From: Mytilus californianus
Lineage: Eukaryota > Mollusca > Bivalvia > Mytilida > Mytilidae
NCBI RefSeq assembly: GCF_021869535.1
Contig: NW_026262668.1
Span: 11,144,348 to 11,208,347 of the forward strand
Reading direction: 5' to 3'
DNA length: 64,000 nt
Below are positions 37,001 to 52,000 of the stretch, piece after piece; position 1 is the first letter of the stretch, and every line of letters begins with the position of its first letter. A program made the translations under genes and the position numbers. The notes under the pieces were generated by a model. The model had not been told where the DNA came from. It saw only the letters and a program-made list of their open reading frames with translations, and made no database searches.

Positions 37001-40000
37001 TATCAACTTTTAATTGAATTTATTTTATTTACATAATTAATTACGTTAAAGAGTTTGTTCTTCCTATCCGGAGTCAGTGTTCTTCCTAGTACAAATCTGA
37101 GTATGTTTTCATTAAACAGCCCAAAATAATTTTATTTTGACAGAGGTCTTGTGACTGATCTTTACTTAAGTGAAAGAAACTATCACTTTATAATTTGTAT
37201 GTTTGTCTTTTCTATTGCACATAAGTTAGTAACTACCCAGTACACATAAACATGTGTGTTTAAAGGTCTTAAATTGACTTTAAATGATCACATTGTGTAT
37301 TCGACTGGACATTCCTACCCTTGTATAAGACACCCCTTAGGATATTCAGACCTATACACGCATTCTTACACCTATTCTTATAGGATTGTTATTTTTAACA
37401 CAATTGCAACATTTTTCTTGCAAGTGACTCACAAAGCATGTCTGGATTTTAAATATTTTTATCCCAATTTATGACTTGTATATTTGTTCATGGTATTAAA
37501 ATCAATGATTTGAAATAATACTTGTCATTTAAGTCATTTAATAATAACTGAAATTTCAATATTTGGACAACTTTTAGTTTTCCTTACCACTATCAATATG
37601 AATGGATCATGAGATGTGACTTTTATGTGATTCAAAGAGACCATTTACCTTTATACTAGATGATTGCAACACATAGGAGATCAGTCATTTGTTTTTTGTA
37701 AAACTGAGCACTGAAATAAAATGTGGTTTCTTGTTACATGGTTATTTCCCCTTATTTATTCCAACCTCACTCCCTGTCTTATTTTTTCCCAATTATTGAT
37801 AATATGAATAATTCTTCTGCATCTTTTGTCAGACATTAGCATTTAGTGAGAACAATATAAAGATTTAGTTTTTAAATGTAATATTTAAGGGTTAGTATCA
37901 TAAAAAATTCATAAAAAATATTGGGATAATATGATTAAGAAACATGTTTCAACAAAAATATTCGTTATTTTGACTTTATACAGACTTTCAAGAAAAAAGA
38001 TTAATCATTGGATCACTATAAGATCAATATATATATATATATATATCAATTATTGAGGCTATGCTGAAAAAATTATTCATTTTATTGGCATATAATAAAG
38101 ATTCTTAAAAAAAAATTGATTTGTTCGGACAAAATAAAGACTTATAAAAATTAGTAATTATTGGGGAACAATAAGAAAATTCATCAAAAAAAACCAAGAA
38201 TTTGTATAACTATACAAATCCTTGGATAAACATAATTGAGACATAATTTTAAATACAAATGTATTGGGGTATGGTAAAGGCTAAATCATATTAATTAGTT
38301 TGACAGGATAAAGGCTCTGAAGGAAATTTGGTCATCAGAAGTCATCGCTAGTGGTTTAATGATAATATTGAGTACACATGATCTGAGACCAAACTTTAAT
38401 TACTTGACTGTTTTACAATGTCACTTTCTAATTGTACTGTTACACTTCCAATATGTCAGAACATATATGTATTTATATATATACGCCTATTCTTTTTTTT
38501 CTGTTTGTGCAGCATAATTTTTCATAATGATCAAGCGCCCTGTAAGAAATTTGTATCAAGACATTTTATATATACACATGTACGATTTATTCCAATTATA
38601 AAAGTATATCTGTATAATATTACTCATAATATGATTATAAAGAGGTATAATATGATTGTCATTAAGACAGCATAATCTATCAGAGACCACAGGACAAGGA
38701 TGTAAACAGCTTCCAACAATGAGCAAAATTTATTGCAGTTGCATACATTTGTTGTCAACTATCAAAAGTCAAATCATAGTTGACTCAGTCCAGTGATTGA
38801 ATTTAAATGAATTTATATTAAAGTGAAATTTACATCTTTATACATTTTATGAGTTTTCCAAAGAAGTTAGTGAATAGTAATTGTCAAACTTGAGGGATTT
38901 CTAATGTCATTGTGGAAAATTTGAATAATCCATGAAAGACGTTTGGATGAAGGTCATGGTCACAGATAAGATATTAAACATCATGGTACACAGGGTTCAA
39001 AATAACTGTCTAAAAGTTTGCTATAGACTTGCATCAGTGTTACTCTAGGAACGGGCCACACTGGTCTCAGCAATGTCAACAGTTTGCTATAGACCTGTAA
39101 ATAAGTTAGTCTAGGAACGGGCCACACTGGTCTCAGCAATGTCAACAGTTTGCCAAAGACCTGTAAAAAAGTTATTCTGGAAACGGGACACACTGGTCTC
39201 AACAATGTCAACAGTTTGCCAAAGACCTGTAATTAAGTTACTGTGGGAACAGGCCACACTCACTGTCTCAGCCATGTGGACAGTTTTCTATAGACCTGTA
39301 TCTTAGTTACTCTAGAAACAGGCCACACTGGTCTCATTAATGTGAACAGTTTTCTATAGACCTGTATCTAAGTTACTCTAGGAACGGGCCACACTGGTCT
39401 CAGCAATGTAGACAATTTTCTGTAGACCTGTATCTAAGTTACTCTAGGAACGGGCCACACTGGTCTCAGCAATGTGGACAGTTTTCTGTAGACCTGTATC
39501 TAAGTTACTCTAGGAACAGGCCACACTGGTCTCAGCAATGTGGACAGTTTTCTGTAGACCTGTATCTAAGTTACTCTAGGAACGGGCCACACTGGTCTCA
39601 GCAATGTGAACAGTTTTCTATAGACCTATATCTAAGTTACTCTAGGAACGGGCCACACTGGTCTCAGCAATGTGGACAGTTTTCTATAGACCTGTATCTT
39701 AGTTACTCTAGGAACAGGCCACACTGGTCTCATTAATGTGAACAGTTTTCTATAGACCTGTATCGAAGTTACTCTAGGAACGGGCCACACTGGTCTCAGC
39801 AATGTAGACAATTTTCTGTAGACCTGTATCTAAGTTACTCGAGGAACAGTCCACACTGGTCTCAGCAATGTGAACAGTTTTCTATAGACCTATATCTAAG
39901 TTACTCTAGGAACGGGCCACACTGGTCTCAGCAATGTGGACAGTTTTCTATAGACCTGTATCTAAGTTACTATAGGAATGGGCCACACTGGTCTCAGCAA

Positions 40001-43000
40001 TAACTGTGCTCTATCTTTCTAAAGGATATTATAGCTACTTAAACTGAAGAGCTAGTTGGTGAAAGGGAGGATCTGGTGGACTAGATATTGAATTTAAAGA
40101 AGAAACTAGCCTAATTTGAAATGCTTAACATAGAAATATAATGTAGCATTTGATAAACTGCAAGTAGTAACAGTACATAAAAATATAGCAGGAGTTATCA
40201 AAATATAAGACAGTGTGGGTGAGACAGCACAACAGACCACACCAACTACAAGAAAATAGATGTTCAAAGAAAGACATAAACAAGAAACAACATATCTTCC
40301 AGATAGCCTGACTAATGGTACAATGTGGTGGGTTAAACTAGTTGTACCTGCTTAAAAACCTGCTTGCCTTATGTACCTAATCAGACCATTTGCCATAAAA
40401 GTAAAACTTGCCACAAAAAACCTGCACAGGTTAGCTACTAAAAAGATAAAGGTTAACAATTGTACAAATTAATTTTATATTTGATCTTTTATGTGGTCAC
40501 ATGTCTGATGTACTTTTCAAATCATGATTGTTGCTACAAGTATAGTTTTACAGCTTATAGATATATGTTTATCTTGATGAGTCCTTCCATATAAGTCTTA
40601 TTAGTAACAAAATGTTCCATGTCAAAAGAACTTAGTACTGTTGTCTAATGCATCTAGATTGTAAGACATGACCATCCATAGTTTACACAGTGCATTCTGT
40701 ATGATATCAGTATGGTACACATCTGATATCTATGTTCTACAAGTTTGATGGTCTTGTCTATTGATTGAAATGTCCTGTACCTGACAGGTGAGAACAGGTG
40801 TGTTGATCCATGTTATATATGTATACCTATAGGTGTATATATTGTTATTTTAATGAGCCCTATTAGACTGTTATTATATGTACATAAATTAGAAGAGGTG
40901 ACATCTTGGGGAAATAAAAATTTCTGGACAGTGGTAATAATTTTAGACATTTTCTTACTATTTATGGAAATTCTATGTCTGGAAACTAGGTAGTTCCAGT
41001 TTGTAACCTTGGCATAAGCAAATTATCTGTAGAATCTGGGTTTAGGTGAAACTTACAGTATCTTTTAAAGGCATATGTAAATGTTTTTTTTTGTCAAAAC
41101 ATAGTTTTTAAACTGTTTCCAGAAAAAGTTCTCCATTAGGCATGATGCATATTTTATTAACATAATATACGCCTTATTCAATGTTTTAATAAAAAAATAT
41201 CAGTGTCAGGAATTGAATGAAACACAATTTTTGATTATTAAGCTTATAAACAAAATGCCTCTTAAATATTCACTTCATAATAATTATTTTTACTTTGAGG
41301 TTAAAAGTTTTCTTTTCTTTGAATTCAATGAAAAATGTTAAGGTTATACAAGTTCTTTCATTTTGCAAATACTTGTACATGTAAGGAATGGATCATTGTT
41401 AAGAAAAGATGTGGTGTAATTACATGTATAACTGGAGTGAAATATCCTGAATAATCCTGCAATTTGATTGGTTACCTTGACAGGGGATATGAGTAAGAGC
41501 TAGTTGGTTTCAGGAATAATTTGTTTTTCTCTATCTGAAAGATCAGCATTATTGAATTCAGTTTTATACATTTTCAAAGAAGAGTCAAAGTTTCTGTCCA
41601 TAATCATGTTAATTATGAAAATATTGATATGTTTTTAATTGTGTCCATAATTATTAAAAACCAGACAAATTATAAGTAAGGTAGATATTGTATTTCTATC
41701 TATAGGGTAGCCAGTCATGAGGATGAATCATCCATATACATGATATACTGGTTAAAAAAAAGTGTAAAATGATATGGAGATGCTAAATAACAAGATACAA
41801 TTACCATTTTTTGTCTCGGCTTGACAGAGTAAAAAAGAGAGACATAGGTATGCTGTTTCCGGTGTCGGTGACGACGGCGGTGGCAGCGTCAACAATGTAT
41901 TAGTTTGGGATTAGGTCAGTTTATGGGGAACCACTAGTGGTAGGTCAATGATATTTGGTATGCAGTTGTATAAGCATTGGCATACCCATTTCCATGGAGA
42001 TTATTTGGCCCGCCTCCTCATTCATGGTCTATTGACTTTGAAACTTTTGCTTAGTTTTCATGTATTAGTTTGTGATTAGGTCAGTTTAAGGTGAACCGTT
42101 AGTGGTAGGTCAATGATAATTGGTATGCAGTTGTAAAAGCATTAGCACATCTCATTTCCATGGAGAATATTTGGTCCCTACCCCTCAGTCATGGTCTATT
42201 GACTTTGAAACTTTTGCTTAGTTTACATGTATTAGTTTGCGATTAGTTCAGTTTAAGATGAACCACTAAATTGTTAAGTCAATGCTATTCGTTATACAAA
42301 GGTATTGGCATTTGCAAGTTTCATTTCCATGGAGATTATATAACCCCACCCCCTAATTATGGTTCATTGACTTTGAAACTTTTACATAGTTTACAAGTTA
42401 ATGTTTGTGTTTAGGTTTGTTTAAAGGGAACGACTTATGAAAAAGTCAATGGTATTTGGTTTGCATTTGTACTAGCATTGGCACATCTCATTTCCATGGA
42501 GATTGTTTAGCCCTGTACCTTCAGTCATGGTTCATTGACTTTGAATATTTGCATAACTTACATGTTAAAGTATTGCTATTTTAATTTCAACATTTGCATT
42601 ATCAAAATAACAAATAGGCAAGACATATCTCTGTGTTAACAGTTTATGTTTTACAAGTCTGCTCTTATACAGATTTTTTATTTAATGCACTCAGTTAAAA
42701 CAGTTTAATCAAGACAGATAACTCATGCACTGTACTTCCATTCTACAGGCATGACAGGGGAAAAAATGTAAAGAATTACAGAATTTCTGGCACAGTTCTC
42801 AAAAATATTTTATTCCCTGGTGGTCCTTGAAGAAAACTCTATAGAATAAAATGTAATCTCATTTTTGGCAAATATCTCCATTTAATTCAAGTTTCATTGT
42901 CCTAATGGGAATATTTATATATGCATGGTTAATTTTTTTTAGAAGAAATTGTCAGATTCTTGCATATATATATATATATATCTATTACAAGTGACAGCTA

Positions 43001-46000
43001 AAACTATAGATGTGTTCATCATTTTTTGTCTGCAAATGACCATTTCAATTAATATTAGCACTATTTAAACAATAATTACTGATGTTTGTTAATGATATCA
43101 ATATTTCTCAGGTAATCAATGTTTTGTCTAAAAAAAGCTTTGTATATATTTTAAATAGAAATGACCACTTTCTAGAAAATTGGTAAAACATTTATATTAT
43201 GAAGTTTTAAACATAGCATGCATGATTAGTATTCAAATTACATACATTAAAATAGTTGAGATTACCTATTAACCGAATTAACTGACCATTACTGGACTGT
43301 CTATGTCTGCTGGACATAAGAAAAATTATCTAATATCTTACTTTTGAGTACGAGACAAAGTCAGCCCATCACTTCCCCTTCCAGCCAAACAAAATTTGTA
43401 GAAACAAGATAAAACGATTGATTATGTAAACTAGTGGTAAGAGTTTTTAGCATTCATGTGACAAATAGTTTGGGGACAGACAGGTGAAACTGCAAATTAT
43501 CAGTTTTCTGAAGAGATAAGTGCTACCTTACTGTTGATAGCTCCAATTTTAAAAGTTTTCTTTGTCACCTGTCGGAAGTATCTTGGGAGTTTTAACGTCC
43601 GTTTGGTATGGGTGTTCAGTCGGATGGTATGGAGTATTGGAAGCCAAAATGTCACTTAATTTGGAAGTCTGAATCTATGGGACCCGTTGAAAATAGGACT
43701 TATTTTGTTGAATTTACACAAAAGACTATCACAAAAAGGATTTCATTCTATGAACATTACACATGTGCTGTGAAAAAGAAGGTAAATAAACTCTCTGGCT
43801 GAATAATGGGCATAGTGACAGATTGATATTCATGTGTACGTTTATTCATGATTATATATCGTCACTTAAATTAGTAAAACTATATGTTTTGAATATGAAT
43901 TGGACAAAATTGCACAAACTTCAGATTTGTGTTGATGAATTGATACCATGTATACCTATGCATGGTATTTTAACTAACATTTCTATCTACCAGGACATAC
44001 TAACCCTTTCGGCAAGACTTCCTTTTGAACCCCCCTCTATTGATGGAATAAGCTTAAACATACATGAAGGAGGGGTAATGGGGGTTTGGTAACGAAATGT
44101 ATTAAACAGTGGTTCAATAATTTTGAGGACAAAATATTATTTTTTCTGTAGAAATTACTCTAAAGACCAATCAAATTGTTTATGAAGCTATGATTGTAAC
44201 TTAAAACTGGTTTTTTTTAACCACATCCTGAATGGCAGACTTTCAGTTGAGTTGAACATGTTATTTCCTTGGTAGGGTGTAGGCTTTATATATATGTATG
44301 GATTCATGTGATTCTCACAATGATCAAAGAAGTTTAGTTAAATGTTATCGCAGAAGGGAAGAACTTGCAAAATTTGGCAATTGAATCTAAGGTCATTTAA
44401 GGAAACTTTTTTTTTATATTACTTTGACTTAGTCACGATATTTGCCTTCCTGGGATGTATTGCACTAGTTATAGTTTTATTACAGTTGTATATAGTATTG
44501 ATTTTGTTACAAGGTCTGCATAATCTTGCCTTTGACATGAATCACAAGGTATTTTTCATAAATAAACGTTGAACTAGGTTTTTTGTTGTGCATTATTGTT
44601 AAGTGATTGAACGATAGATATTTTTTGTGGCTAAGTTTGATGGTTAAATCAATATCAGAGATCTAATGTGTATATGACAACAGAATTGCATAATAAAATT
44701 CTTCCTCATACTTGATCAGAATACCTCCGTCTCTATATACATATAGTCTGAAGAGTGGGGTATATATTTTTTATGATTTTAGTGTGTTGCATGTGATTGT
44801 TTATAAGAGTGTTATAAGAGGGGTAACAGATGGGGTGGTATTGTTATATGGGGAGACAAAAGGGAAATATGTAGATAATCTTGATTAAATGTTCTAGTAA
44901 TCTGATTAGAGATTTGTCTAGCTGCACATACCACTGAACTGTTTAATCAATCATCACTATGTTAGGTGTTCAATTTGATTGGTTGGTGGCTTCTCAACAC
45001 CACCATAGCATTTAAAGCTAGGCTATATTACATTGGCTTAGCACCTGGAACACCTGGTTCTGTTGCTGCTGACTACCACTTTTTAGACTCCCCTTATTGA
45101 AATTATGGAAAATTCAGCATTCATAATCCTGAAAAACCGTACCACTTTTTCCAAGTGTGATGACTGATAATTGTGAGGTTAGAAGTTATTAAAAGTAGCA
45201 AATATTCCAATCAAACAAACAAATATTTTCCAATCTTTTATTCAAGCTCATGTATTATACTTTTTTTTTATAAATAATAATGAGGGTTTCCTGGAATCAC
45301 AATTCAAAGACTGCCTCAGCATGTTCAGCTTTATGTTACCATGAACATACATGAAATATTTGACAATGGACTGTTAGCAAATAATCAGTTTCGTGTAAGG
45401 AATTGTTATATTTGTGTAGGATGTATACAATGAGATCAGTGGCCAAGTTATAAGATTCAAATTACAACTATGTTTGATATATGTGGGATATATCTGTTCA
45501 ATCTATTGGTGGATTATTACTAGTAATATTTTCTAGTTTCTCTTTGCAAAGTATGTTTTATAAAATAACCAATGTAGATAAACTTGAGATATCAATATAA
45601 AGGAAAGTGTAGAAAGTTTTGCCAACACCAAATTATAGAAATATATGCGGAATATACAAGGATACACGATTGGTTTTACAAATTATATAGTATCAAATGA
45701 TCTGGAAATCTTAAAAATGTTGAATCAAAATTATTTAGCTCTAAGCTGTGTTTTGAATAATTATGGTAATGTTTTTGAAGCCATATCTTGTTTTATACTT
45801 AATTTTGGGTTGCTGTAAGGAAGATGCTACTACTTAAAATAGTGAATGAACATTTGAAGTATGGATTAAAAGGGTGAAAGTTCAGAAACTGTACCTTTAA
45901 AAGACCAAATCTAAAGCTATTTTCGGACTAAAATGGTGACACAGCAAATAATGTGGGAAGATAGTTTTAAGGATTATAAATCAAGGAAAAACATTTAAAA

Positions 46001-49000
46001 AAGGTGGACATATGTTTACCTTATATGTAATTCAGTGTGATGGTCTTTCAGTGTAAACTGATCACTTTAAATGTTGTAAAAACTGGAAATCATTGGACTG
46101 TAAAACCACAAGTCTGAAAGTCCACATGTCCATAATCAATAGGCATTTTATAAAACAATTAGAATAGTTGACAAAAGTTTGGACTCCAATTTATTTGATT
46201 CATTGTGTACCCAAGCTTTTTATGTATTTGTTATCTACACAGGCATGTGTCTTTAAATCAAATTATGTTCTTCTAGTCTGTCTTTTTCTTGGTGGATTTG
46301 GGGAGAGGGAGGAGGAGGGGGAAATGGGGATGCCTCAGTCTTACATGGTGACTGTCATCATTTTGAATTTGCTTACTGCAACACATGATGTTACAATGGC
46401 CATTTCTGGTTGTATGGGTATGCATAATGTTTGCTCACAATTGAAAATTATAAAAAAAAAAAGGATAAATCTGTTTTCATAGACATAAATTGCCAAAGTT
46501 TGAAATTAGAAGATTTATAGAAGAACTAATGATAGTGTCATATCAAAGTTTGGTATAATATGAAGATATGTGATTGTGTTCAATGCTTAATACACTATAT
46601 TTTTATGCCCCAACTGTAGCGGAGGGGGCATTTAGTTTTATCCTTTTTTATCCGTCTGTACATCCCAAAATTGGTTTCTGTTCTCTAACTTTAGTTTGCC
46701 TCAACCAAATGTTATGAAACTTATACACAATGCTTATTACCACAAAACACAGATCAAGTTTGAATTTTGGTGGCGTCACTTATACTGTTCTAGAGTTATG
46801 CCCTTTTACAAATAGAAATATTGCTGAAGTTTCCGTTCTCTAACTTTAGTTTTCCTCAACCAAATGATATGAAACTTATACACAATGCTAATTACCACAA
46901 AACACAGATCAAGTGTGAATTTTGGTGGCGTCACTTTTACCGTTCTAGAGTTATACCCCATTACAAATGGAAAAGTTGCTGAATATTTAGTTTCCGTTCT
47001 CTAAGTTTAGTTTTTGTTCACCAAACAAATGTATAGGGAAAATATTTGAGAGAAAAAACTTTGAAATTCAATATATAGGAAGTGAGAGAATTATGTAATA
47101 TGGCATGTCATCAAAGGATTTCATAGAATATAAATGGGAAGTTTGAAATTATAAAAACTATAATTAAAGTTACTCATTCACATGAACTTGTGTACAAATT
47201 TAAATATTTTTTATGCTATGGGCAAATTGATATATAAACACAGGAAACAGCAAACATCAAGATAAGCGAAGTAATTTTTACATGGATGGTGATAGGGAAA
47301 CTAAGGTCCAAGCCATAAATATGTTTAAAATGTTTGCCCTTGGATATTGAAGGATTGTAAATTCTCACTTGTGAATATTTGATTTCTTTTTAATACTTAG
47401 TTTATTTATTCACTGAATAGTTCAGATATTGTATATCCCATACAGGCTTATATTTACAACTCAAGGTCACAAAATTGTTTTATATAAGCTATATATTGTA
47501 CTTGCATATCACTTTATAGATGTATACACAAGATTGCATTTATGTTTGCTGCATTGCATTCATGGAAGTGCATGTTTAAAGTATAGATCCAGAAAAATAT
47601 TAAATGGTGGTTAAGAGAACTGAGAGAGAAAAATTGATCATAAGTCATGTGGGGGTGCCCTGTTTAGGCTTATAAATAACAATAGAAAAGTGGAAGTATT
47701 GGTTAAACTGACAGGACTACAAGTAAATTAGTTACACAAATATTTGAAAAAGAACAAAAATAAGAGTACTTGAATTGCAATCCTACATTATATAAATTGT
47801 AAAATATGAACATGCTGTGATTCACACAATGTATGTGTAATGAGCAAAATGATTTAATGTGTTCAAAACAGTGTTTTGTAAATAATATTAGAGAAACCTA
47901 AAATTATAAGGAATAGATTAGGGCGTATAATCCTGAAGGGGTATATCCAATTTACATTGGATATTATGGTTAATACTAAATAATAGCTTTCCATGGTTCT
48001 TGCAGGAATTTGCCCTTATTGTAGAATAAAGCTTAATAAATGCAGGATATCCAATTACATTTAATGACATCATGTTGTAAGTAAGGTTATTGTCATCTAC
48101 CGATATTTCATATACAATATCTGATTTGTTTTGTAGGGAAAGATAAAATTCCATGAAGATCCTAAAATGCATGAATATCAGTCCGAGGGTGCTGCCCTGC
48201 ACGATTACCTTCAACAGAATCCCCATGAGGAGGTGGAAGTCCATAAACAACAGGAGGAAACAACTGTCATGTCCCTCGGAGGCTCATTAGGGGATGAGTC
48301 CTCTGATGATGTGGATGAACCTACTACTCCAAGAGAGGATGGTACTATTAAATCTAATACACCCTTAGGACTCTCAGCTGGTTAGTATTAATTCTAAACC
48401 TAAATTTGTTACACTAAGTGCAGCACATTTTTACATAACTAGTGTACATATTAATTCAGAATTAAAACTGATATAAAAAAAATAAGACTTGACAGGCACA
48501 AACAGATTGTGGGGGGTTTAAACATGTTTGCAGGCACCCAATTCAGCCCTCCCCCTAACCTGAGACAGTAGTGTAACAGCACAACATAAGAACAAACTAT
48601 AAAAATCAGTTGAATAGGGCTTAGCTATATATAATAATAAGAAGATGTGGCATGATTTCCAATATGACAACTATCCACCAGAGACCAAATGAAATAGAAG
48701 TTAACAACTAGAGGTCACCGTATGGCCTTCAACAATAAGCAAAACCCATACCTCATAGTCAGCTATAAAAGGCCACAAAATGACCAATGTTAAACAATTC
48801 AAATGAGAAAACTAACGGCCCTGATTCATGTACAAAAAAATAAACAAAAAAACAAATATGATATACAGCAACAAATGATAGTCTGAATAACAGGCTTCTG
48901 ACTTGGGACAGGTACATATAAAATGTGCGGAATTAAACATATTTGCTGGTACAAAACCCTCCCCTCTTATTTAAACTTGTTACTGTGAATTTAATTTATT

Positions 49001-52000
49001 TTCGTGGATTGAGGAATTCTTGCAGTTTCGTGGACATTTGATTTTGTGGTTTTTCCAAAGTCTGCATACAACCCAATAGAATAAAATTGAGAATGGAAAT
49101 GGGGAATGTGTCAAAGAGACAACAACCAGACCACAGAACAGACAACAGCAGAAGGTCACCAACAGGTCTTCAATGCAGCGAGAAATTCCCGCACCCGAAG
49201 GCGTCCTTCAACTGGCCCCTAAACAAACATATATACTAGTTCAGTGATAATGAATGCAATACTAAACTCCAAATTGTACACAAGAAACTAAAATTAAAAA
49301 TAATACAAGACTGACAAAGGCTAGAGGCTCCTGACTTGGGTTAAACATGTTTATGAGATCTCAACCCTCCCCCTATACCTCTAGCCAATTTGTTATTTGT
49401 TGAACATTTAAATTCATGGTTCACCTATCCCCACAAAATCCTCAAAAAATGGTATCTACGGTAAAAAAATCTGATACACAGCTAGCACTTTAGTCTGGTT
49501 AGTTCTAATTCTGGATTAAGTCTGATCAACTTCTAGCATGCTCATCTAATTAACAACAATGTATATGTCTCTAAAGAACTCATTTGGTTTTAAATCTAAT
49601 ACACAGGAATATACTCATTATGGGGCCTTTCATTTGATGTATACAATGTTTTTTTATGTTCATGGAATGTAAAGGTGTTACATGAAATATTCCACAGTAT
49701 GATTAAGCAAAACAAAATTTAGGAAACACTTTATGTTGTGATGTTTTAAATCTTTCTGGGTAAACATAAGTTAGTGATACATGTATTACAAATAAGTAAG
49801 GTAATTGATCAGATTAAGACATGTACATTGTACATCGATAAGAAACTCTTTTGGTATTCTAAAAATGTTTATTAGTTTGGTCCTTGATAAATATGCTTTA
49901 CTGCTGTCTTGTCAAATTCCTGCTACTCATATAAATTGAAATACTTTATTCTAAGAAGTTGTTGGATTAAATCCTTACCTTTGTACTATGAAGAAGAAAA
50001 AGATATTTATGTTCCATTTACATCATGAACTCACAAAGGGCATAGTACAATGTAAATACATTATTTTAGACAATAACAATAGAATACTAAGTACAAACAG
50101 TTTGAACATGTATATAGAAACTCCATATATATATATAAATATTTAAAATCCTGTAGCATAGTCAATTGTTAATTGCAAGTGATACTACCATTAGTACTTC
50201 ATGAAAAAGTAAGTTTTCAAAAAGTAAAATGCATGTAATATTTGATGTATTTGATAATACTAATAACATATAAAAAAATTACCAGTATGAGTAAGAATGA
50301 CCAATCACTTGAAACTAAAAGAATTATAAAATTTATAGATAATTTTACAAATATAGACATAGTTTCAAAAATGATCAAAATTCAACCTAAAAAGAATACA
50401 GTATGTGAACAGAGTAAGAAAATTGGACATAGTTTCAAAAATGATCAAAATTCAACCTAAAAAGAATACAGTATGTGAACAGTGTAAGAAAATAAGTTTT
50501 AATGATTATAAAACAGGTGATTTCTGATGTACACAGCATCTGTTACCGGCTTAAAGTCAAGAACATTTCTAATGACAACATACTATTATGGTGTTATGAT
50601 GAAACTTAAATACTTTAAACTCAATTGACCATCTTCTTATTTATAAAGTTAGAGATTTTTTGGCATGCACTAAATGATATGTTGTCATGAAAAGTCTAAA
50701 TATATGTTTTTTTTAGTAGTTTTTGAACCATGATTATCATAAATATATGCATTTTATGTGATGTCTAATTTTTTACTCTCTTATTTTTCCATTGAAATTT
50801 AACACAACATGTCTAAAGAAGTTGAATGTTTTGATTGAAGTATGTTGAAACTTGACAGTTAATTTTAACAATGATCATTGATAAGATTGTTTAAAATGAG
50901 ATGGGACAAACTTATTAGTCATGACTCAATGAAATAAATCATGTAGTTTGAATCATTATTGACCTTAATCACCAGTTGATGGCTTATTGTTCTAGATAGT
51001 TGGACGCATCTGTGCTGAAAAACCTGGTTCAACCAATTTTATTCATTGAAAAGTGCCTGTACTGTATGACTGTCTATTTCCAATTTCTAAAAAAAAGATT
51101 CCTTCAAGAGAATTTCTTCAAAGGGGTTCTATATTTATGGAGACTCATTGTGAAGTTTTGTAGCTTGCCTTATGAAGGATTGTCTGTTTCCTCAAAAATA
51201 ATCCTTTAAACAATGGTGTTTCAGTACATTTCAACTAAACATTAGTAATTCACATAATTTATTTTGTTTAAATGAATGGGAGGAATGTTGTAAGTAAAGT
51301 TACCAAAATTGATAGCCTTTCGGAAATTGTGGTGATATCATCTTACATCAGGACAACGTCACACATGTTGATGTGTAATTAAAAAAATTGTATTATCCAA
51401 CAAAATCAGGGTTTTAATGAAGATGAATTACCACCATTAATTATTAATTCATAGATGAGAAATTAATTGTTTACAATGTCTGGTTACATGTACTTGTCAT
51501 CTTTAGGTGATCATAATTATGTTTTATTTAATAGGTTTTAGCCTGGAGCAAGAACATCCTTAATTAGCTAGTTTATGAACCTATACTCAATACTATAAAT
51601 ACCAATTATCTACACCTCAGTGACAGCAGATTTTAATGCTCCAGCTTTTATTACTAAATATAATTCATCTGTATTAACCTTTGAACTATGCAGAGTTTGG
51701 AGGCCCTACCATTTTCCAAATCTTGGATCTGCGTCTGGGAACAGTTTAGATTTAAATCCCTTTGGGACTGAAGTTTTTTCCAAATTAGACACCAGTGCTC
51801 ATTTATACCATAGATGTATGGGTTTATACATCTATGTTTATACAGATAATTAACTCATAGATGTATAAACCCATCTATATATATATGGGTTTATACATCT
51901 ATGATTAACTTAAGATTATTATTTTATTTCCTTATACAAGAGTTCAGTTCAGACAGGTCTCTTAGTTTATTCAGGGTTCTGTTTAGACAGGTCTCCTGGT

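Noticed and set aside
38981-39211. Minus-strand ORF with repeated PVWPVPR-type peptide
   Set aside because: It is a by-product of the 66-bp tandem repeat. It breaks in neighbouring units and has no start or splice support.
44342-44572. Hydrophobic 76-codon ORF resembling a membrane segment
   Set aside because: T-rich intron DNA gives hydrophobic codons by chance, and there is no family match or phase-compatible splice site.
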